From Pelodera strongyloides (lineage: Eukaryota > Nematoda > Chromadorea > Rhabditida > Rhabditidae): a stretch of 64,000 bases of DNA. The position numbers and the translations under genes were made by a program. Every line of letters starts with the position of its first letter. Position 1 is the stretch's first letter. Of the stretch, positions 60,563-64,000 are shown piece by piece. The DNA lies in assembly GCA_036852015.1 (NCBI GenBank), contig JAANDG010000214.1, forward strand, positions 155,130-219,129, read 5' to 3'. The notes under the pieces were generated by a model, which saw only the letters and a list, made by a program, of their open reading frames with translations, did not search any database and was not told the DNA's origin.

Positions 60563-63278
60563 AGGGATAGGTTCACCTCGAATTGCACCTTTTTTTATAA
60601 TTTCTATTGATAGTATGACGTATGACGGTCGAGATGCGAAAATTGCAGCAAATTTCCTTTGCTCCCCGAGGCAGGAGCACGCTCAAAGGCTAAACTACCT
60701 CGAATTAATAAAACAACTGGCCTACCGTAGCCTGTCTTTACCAGTCCCGGGCAGAACAATTGTGGCAATTAGCCAAACAGCTGGTATTTATGGCGAATAG
60801 CCAGACACAAACAAGAATCAAGACCAACAACAAACTAGAATGATTGAATTAGAATTGTGAAAATATAAGTATTTTTATTATTATTATAAAGCTTAATGGC
60901 CTTATAATCAGTAGTACGCGACTGGGCTAACAACTCAGCCAAATGAGTGGGCGTGAGAATGACAAGGCATAGCGTCGCGAAAGCAAAAATCTCGAATCCT
61001 GCCCATGAAATCTCCTAACGTTCCACGAGCATTTTAGCACCTGGGAATAATCATTCCCACTCACATAACAACGAAAAAAAATAAAACACTATACCATTAC
61101 GAGAACAGCCCACACACGATAATTCACGCATAAAAAATTTATTGGAATCCACAAAACATGGCAGTTATGAATGTGAAAAAAAAAGCAAAACAATCTAAGG
61201 AAAACATCATTCAATGATTTGGAAAACAGTGCTAGGTTACGCATAATAAATTTGCAAGAGAAACATCATAACACTGAAAAGTGGCGGTGCTTAGCTTAGG
61301 ACATAGTAGAAATTGTGATTTTTAAGAAAGAGAGAGACCGTGAGGTAATAGACTAGTCAAACGCACGATTAACGGCTTGCAATCTGCAATTTAAACTAGA
61401 CTTGCAAGCAACTATCCTTATATTGTGCTCTTCTCCAAGTCCTGTATCCCTGTGGGTATCTGGAAAAAAAGTTGTGTAATATAGCAAATACTGTATACGG
61501 AGAACTGTGCATCCCCAGTAAGCACCAAAGTGACCCAAGTATAGTCTATTTAATTAGTAAACACAAAACTGAGCGCTTTGGTTAATTAAAAGAGCGTTTC
61601 CACGCACTGCGCTCAGCTCAAATAGTGCTAGACCAGCTAGACCTGCGCGATGCTCCTTGCATCGAAAAGAAGAGCAATTAGTTAATTAGTAATAAGCACT
61701 CAGCAACCTCACAAGTTATGGCCTACGAAATATGGCCTACGAAAAAAATTGGCTGCAAAGAAAACAATAACGTGTTCTTATAATTTACCATGATCCGCTG
61801 ATCTTGATCCTCACATCGAACAGCGGGCTTTTCTTTTGGTTGGGCAGTGTGTCGCCGTGGAACCGATTCGGTGAAGACGCAGGCACATTATATTTTTCCA
61901 GTCATCACATCACCTACAAACGCACAGTTTTTAGTTGCACTGTTGCATAGAGAATCGCTAAATCGCACTCGCAACTGTCGTGCGCTGCGCATTCTATTAC
62001 ATCCATGTTTACTACGTAAGCGCAGAATCTGGAAAATTTATAAAAACAACAGCGTTCGATTGTTCGATATGATATGTTCGGCGCCGTGACAAAGTGACAT
62101 TAAAAACAGTTTATGTTGCTTGAGAGAGCTAACAATTGACGGATTCAGTAGTACGGCAATAAACATAAATTAAGCTGAAATACCTCTGCCTGTCGCCGAG
62201 CGTAACCAGAGAGTAGGAGAGGCATCGAAATCGAAAGGCAATATCCTAAAATGAATACAATATACTCAGAAACAAGCGAACACTCAGAAATAGGTTTAGA
62301 GTTCACGCTCATTCGGAAGTGGTGATTAACACGCTATATGTTAACAAGTCCTTCGACAACTCATTTGCGATAATCAGACGGGTGAGAAAGAAATAGAGAG
62401 TGCTGTATGCTGTTCTCAGACTAGGCGGTGAAATTTACATTCCTATTTGAACATTTTCTTAATACAATTCTGCTTGATATACGCAGAGTAGATAAAGCCC
62501 GTAAATGTTATAATGCTCCTGTATTTTACAGATATAAATGTAATAAAAAATATATATGTCTACTTACTCGTCTGCAAGTTGCTCCTCGATACAGCAACTC
62601 ATGATGACTGCATCACTTGTTGAAATCTGTCTCTGTCTGCATTGATTGCATCCATGCATGCCGTTCACTTAATAGAATATCACTTACAATAGGTACACGA
62701 GCAACTATAAAATTAGATAAACAAAAGCCCGCGTTTACATTACAAGTATTCACCACAAACTTCTATTTAAAAATACTACAACAAATACTTAAGCATATTG
62801 CATATATTTAAAAACCTCAGTATAATCTAAAATATTGGAAATACTAAATAATATCAAATAACGTAATACTCAATATAATATCAAATAAAGTAACTGCAGT
62901 GTGTGAAATGACAGGTAGACAGACATTGAAAAGTTGCTACATACCAAAATTAATCGCACAATATCGAAATAAACATAGAATAAAGGTATTCTTTACATAA
63001 GAAATACAAAATGAATGCAGCCGGCCCCCGCTCGCGGTGGTGCACCGGTGTGTGTGTGGTGTGGAAATTAAATGATACACCTTTAACTATTTTTAATCGA
63101 TGCAGCCAGTGTACGGTAGGCCAGTTGTTTTATTAATTCGAGGTAGTTTGGCTTTTGAGCGTGCTCCTGGCTCGAGGAGCAAAGGAAATTTGCTGCAATT
63201 TTCGCATCTTGACCGTTATACGTTATGCTATCAATAGAAATTATAAAAAAAGGTGCAATTCGAGATGAACCTATCCCT
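60563..63278. mobile_element. 2.7 kb TTAA-flanked transposon with about 170-bp terminal inverted repeats
   Basis: TTAA duplications at 60559-60562 and 63279-63282. The ends are inverted repeats beginning AGGGATAGGTTCACC (left arm to about 60730; right arm from about 63110), near-identical over 165 bp or more. TTAA duplication is typical of piggyBac-type transposases, but no transposase frame is visible in the 2.4 kb interior, so it is non-autonomous. The same ends, with A/C variation, bound the element at 25869-32374. Removing the element and one TTAA restores the host retroelement frame. Confidence 0.85.
60731..63109. other. Interior of the 2.7 kb TTAA element
   Basis: No transposase or other recognisable gene. 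Short open frames at 61847-62089 and 61353-61538 show no motif. Confidence 0.45.
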
Positions 63279-63715
63279 TTAAGGATTTTTTGTAGTACCA
63301 CCGAAAGTGATTTAAGGGAACTGGTTTTGGCTGCTGTAATGAACCTCATTTTTATAGTTTCTTTATGTAACTTAGGAATGGCATATATATTAGGTAGCAT
63401 TCTATCTTCTTTATTTAATTTTATTCCAAATATGTTGCAGAATTGTTCGTGTCTGCCAATTACGCTTTCTATGGTTTCATTAGAATATGGCCTATAGGTG
63501 TCATTACCCATGATCTGCCCATTACGGGAATCGATCATACCGAGTTCTTTGTGGAGGAAGTGTGTGTAGAGGAGAGGACAAGAGAAACAGAAATTGGAAG
63601 ACGCCTTGTCTACACAAGTTATGATAAATTGTCTCCTAATGGTGGTTATATCTTTGGTTAGTTGGGATGAGTGATTTTCGAGTGGAGAGTTATAATTTAG
63701 TATTAAGAATAGCAT
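63279..63715 (-). pseudogene. Penelope-like RT, N-terminal half
   Basis: Carries the characteristic Penelope-like/telomerase-related fingers: CVDKASSNFCFSC, then MLPNIYAIPKLHKE and MRFITAAKTSSLKSLS. The frame opens at about 63715; upstream sequence up to the window edge is in another frame with one TAA. The reading frame runs into the right terminal repeat of the TTAA element at 63278, where extra codons are element sequence rather than RT. Confidence 0.8.
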
Positions 63716-64000
63716 TGTGAAGAACGTCCAGGCTTGAAACTAGGAATTTTTATTTTGTTTTGTTGAAAAACCTAGTTAAGTTTTCCAGAAGCTCAACTTT
63801 TAGGGAGTATAAATGGTTAGTGAATTCCACTCTTGTAAAGGGTTCTCGGAATTTTGTACCTTTTGACAGCAAACGTGTAGCTAGGGGGTATTTTGATTCA
63901 AATATCCTGCAATCACCTGTTATAATATGGGTATCGTTTTTGTATTTGATTTTTTCTTTGGGATTACAAAAGTTTAAATATTCGATACACGCACACTTTT

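Larger units (their letters stand above)
59571..64000 (-). mobile_element. Penelope-like retroelement remnant, split by a TTAA transposon
   Basis: Minus-strand reverse transcriptase of the Penelope-like type. From the right edge inward: an upstream part (about 63723-64000) reads LLSKGTKFREP, then hits a TAA and a frame change near 63720. The RT continues at 63279-63715 with VDKASSNF and IYAIPKLHKE, is interrupted by 60563-63278, and resumes at 60562 down to the stop at 59571. No GIY-YIG endonuclease follows the RT, so the element is endonuclease-minus or truncated. The 5' end lies outside the window. Upstream lesions make it inactive. Confidence 0.85.

Noticed and set aside
60563..60800. Open frame beginning in the left end of the TTAA element, similar to the extension of the RT at 63083-63278
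   Set aside because: Both are the element's terminal inverted repeats read as protein; they are not RT sequence.

Overview
The window is animal nuclear DNA, AT-rich and densely intronic. Introns are short to medium with GT donors and TTTCAG or TTACAG acceptors. The start codons of three small genes sit 2-6 nt after a splice-acceptor-like CAG, as in animals with spliced-leader trans-splicing. Together these suggest an invertebrate, possibly a nematode or another trans-splicing lineage; the phylum is not fixed by anything I can read. No ribosomal RNA, CRISPR or bacterial operon structure is present.

Layout. (1) 878-15185 (+): a 38-exon ABCA-type lipid transporter, 5' end outside the window, with phases consistent through every junction and ending at 15185. 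(2) 16231-19427 (-): a short-chain dehydrogenase/reductase (SDR) whose catalytic Tyr is Phe and whose middle exon reads only in broken frames, so probably a pseudogene. (3) 24901-32994 (-), 41836-43797 (-) and 51533-52575 (-): three small single-pass membrane proteins with an N-terminal coiled-coil-like segment. The first two are clear paralogues; the second has a candidate alternative last exon at 41030-41166. (4) 54605-58911 (-): a purple acid phosphatase, N-terminus not found, all metal-binding motifs recognisable. (5) 59571-64000 (-): a broken Penelope-like reverse transcriptase.

Mobile DNA fills most of the rest. About 17 copies of foldback elements (MITEs) flanked by TTAA share ends beginning AGCGAAATACC, AGGGAT.GG.TCACC or AGGATCGCAGTCAC. 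One TTAA element (60563-63278) splits the Penelope RT cleanly. A first-intron nest in the 24901-32994 gene has four layers: a TTAA foldback MITE, a 6.15 kb Helitron inside it (26112-32261), a 129-bp satellite array inside the Helitron, and a pair of adjacent LTRs with GATG duplications inside the array. A second Helitron copy lies at 35922-39614 (-). GA/CT microsatellites are frequent.

Functionally, the ABCA transporter would move lipid across a membrane using ATP, the phosphatase is probably secreted or lysosomal, and the small membrane proteins are of unknown role. Nothing indicates that these genes act as one pathway. The least explained items are the small membrane-protein family and the layered Helitron/satellite/LTR structure.
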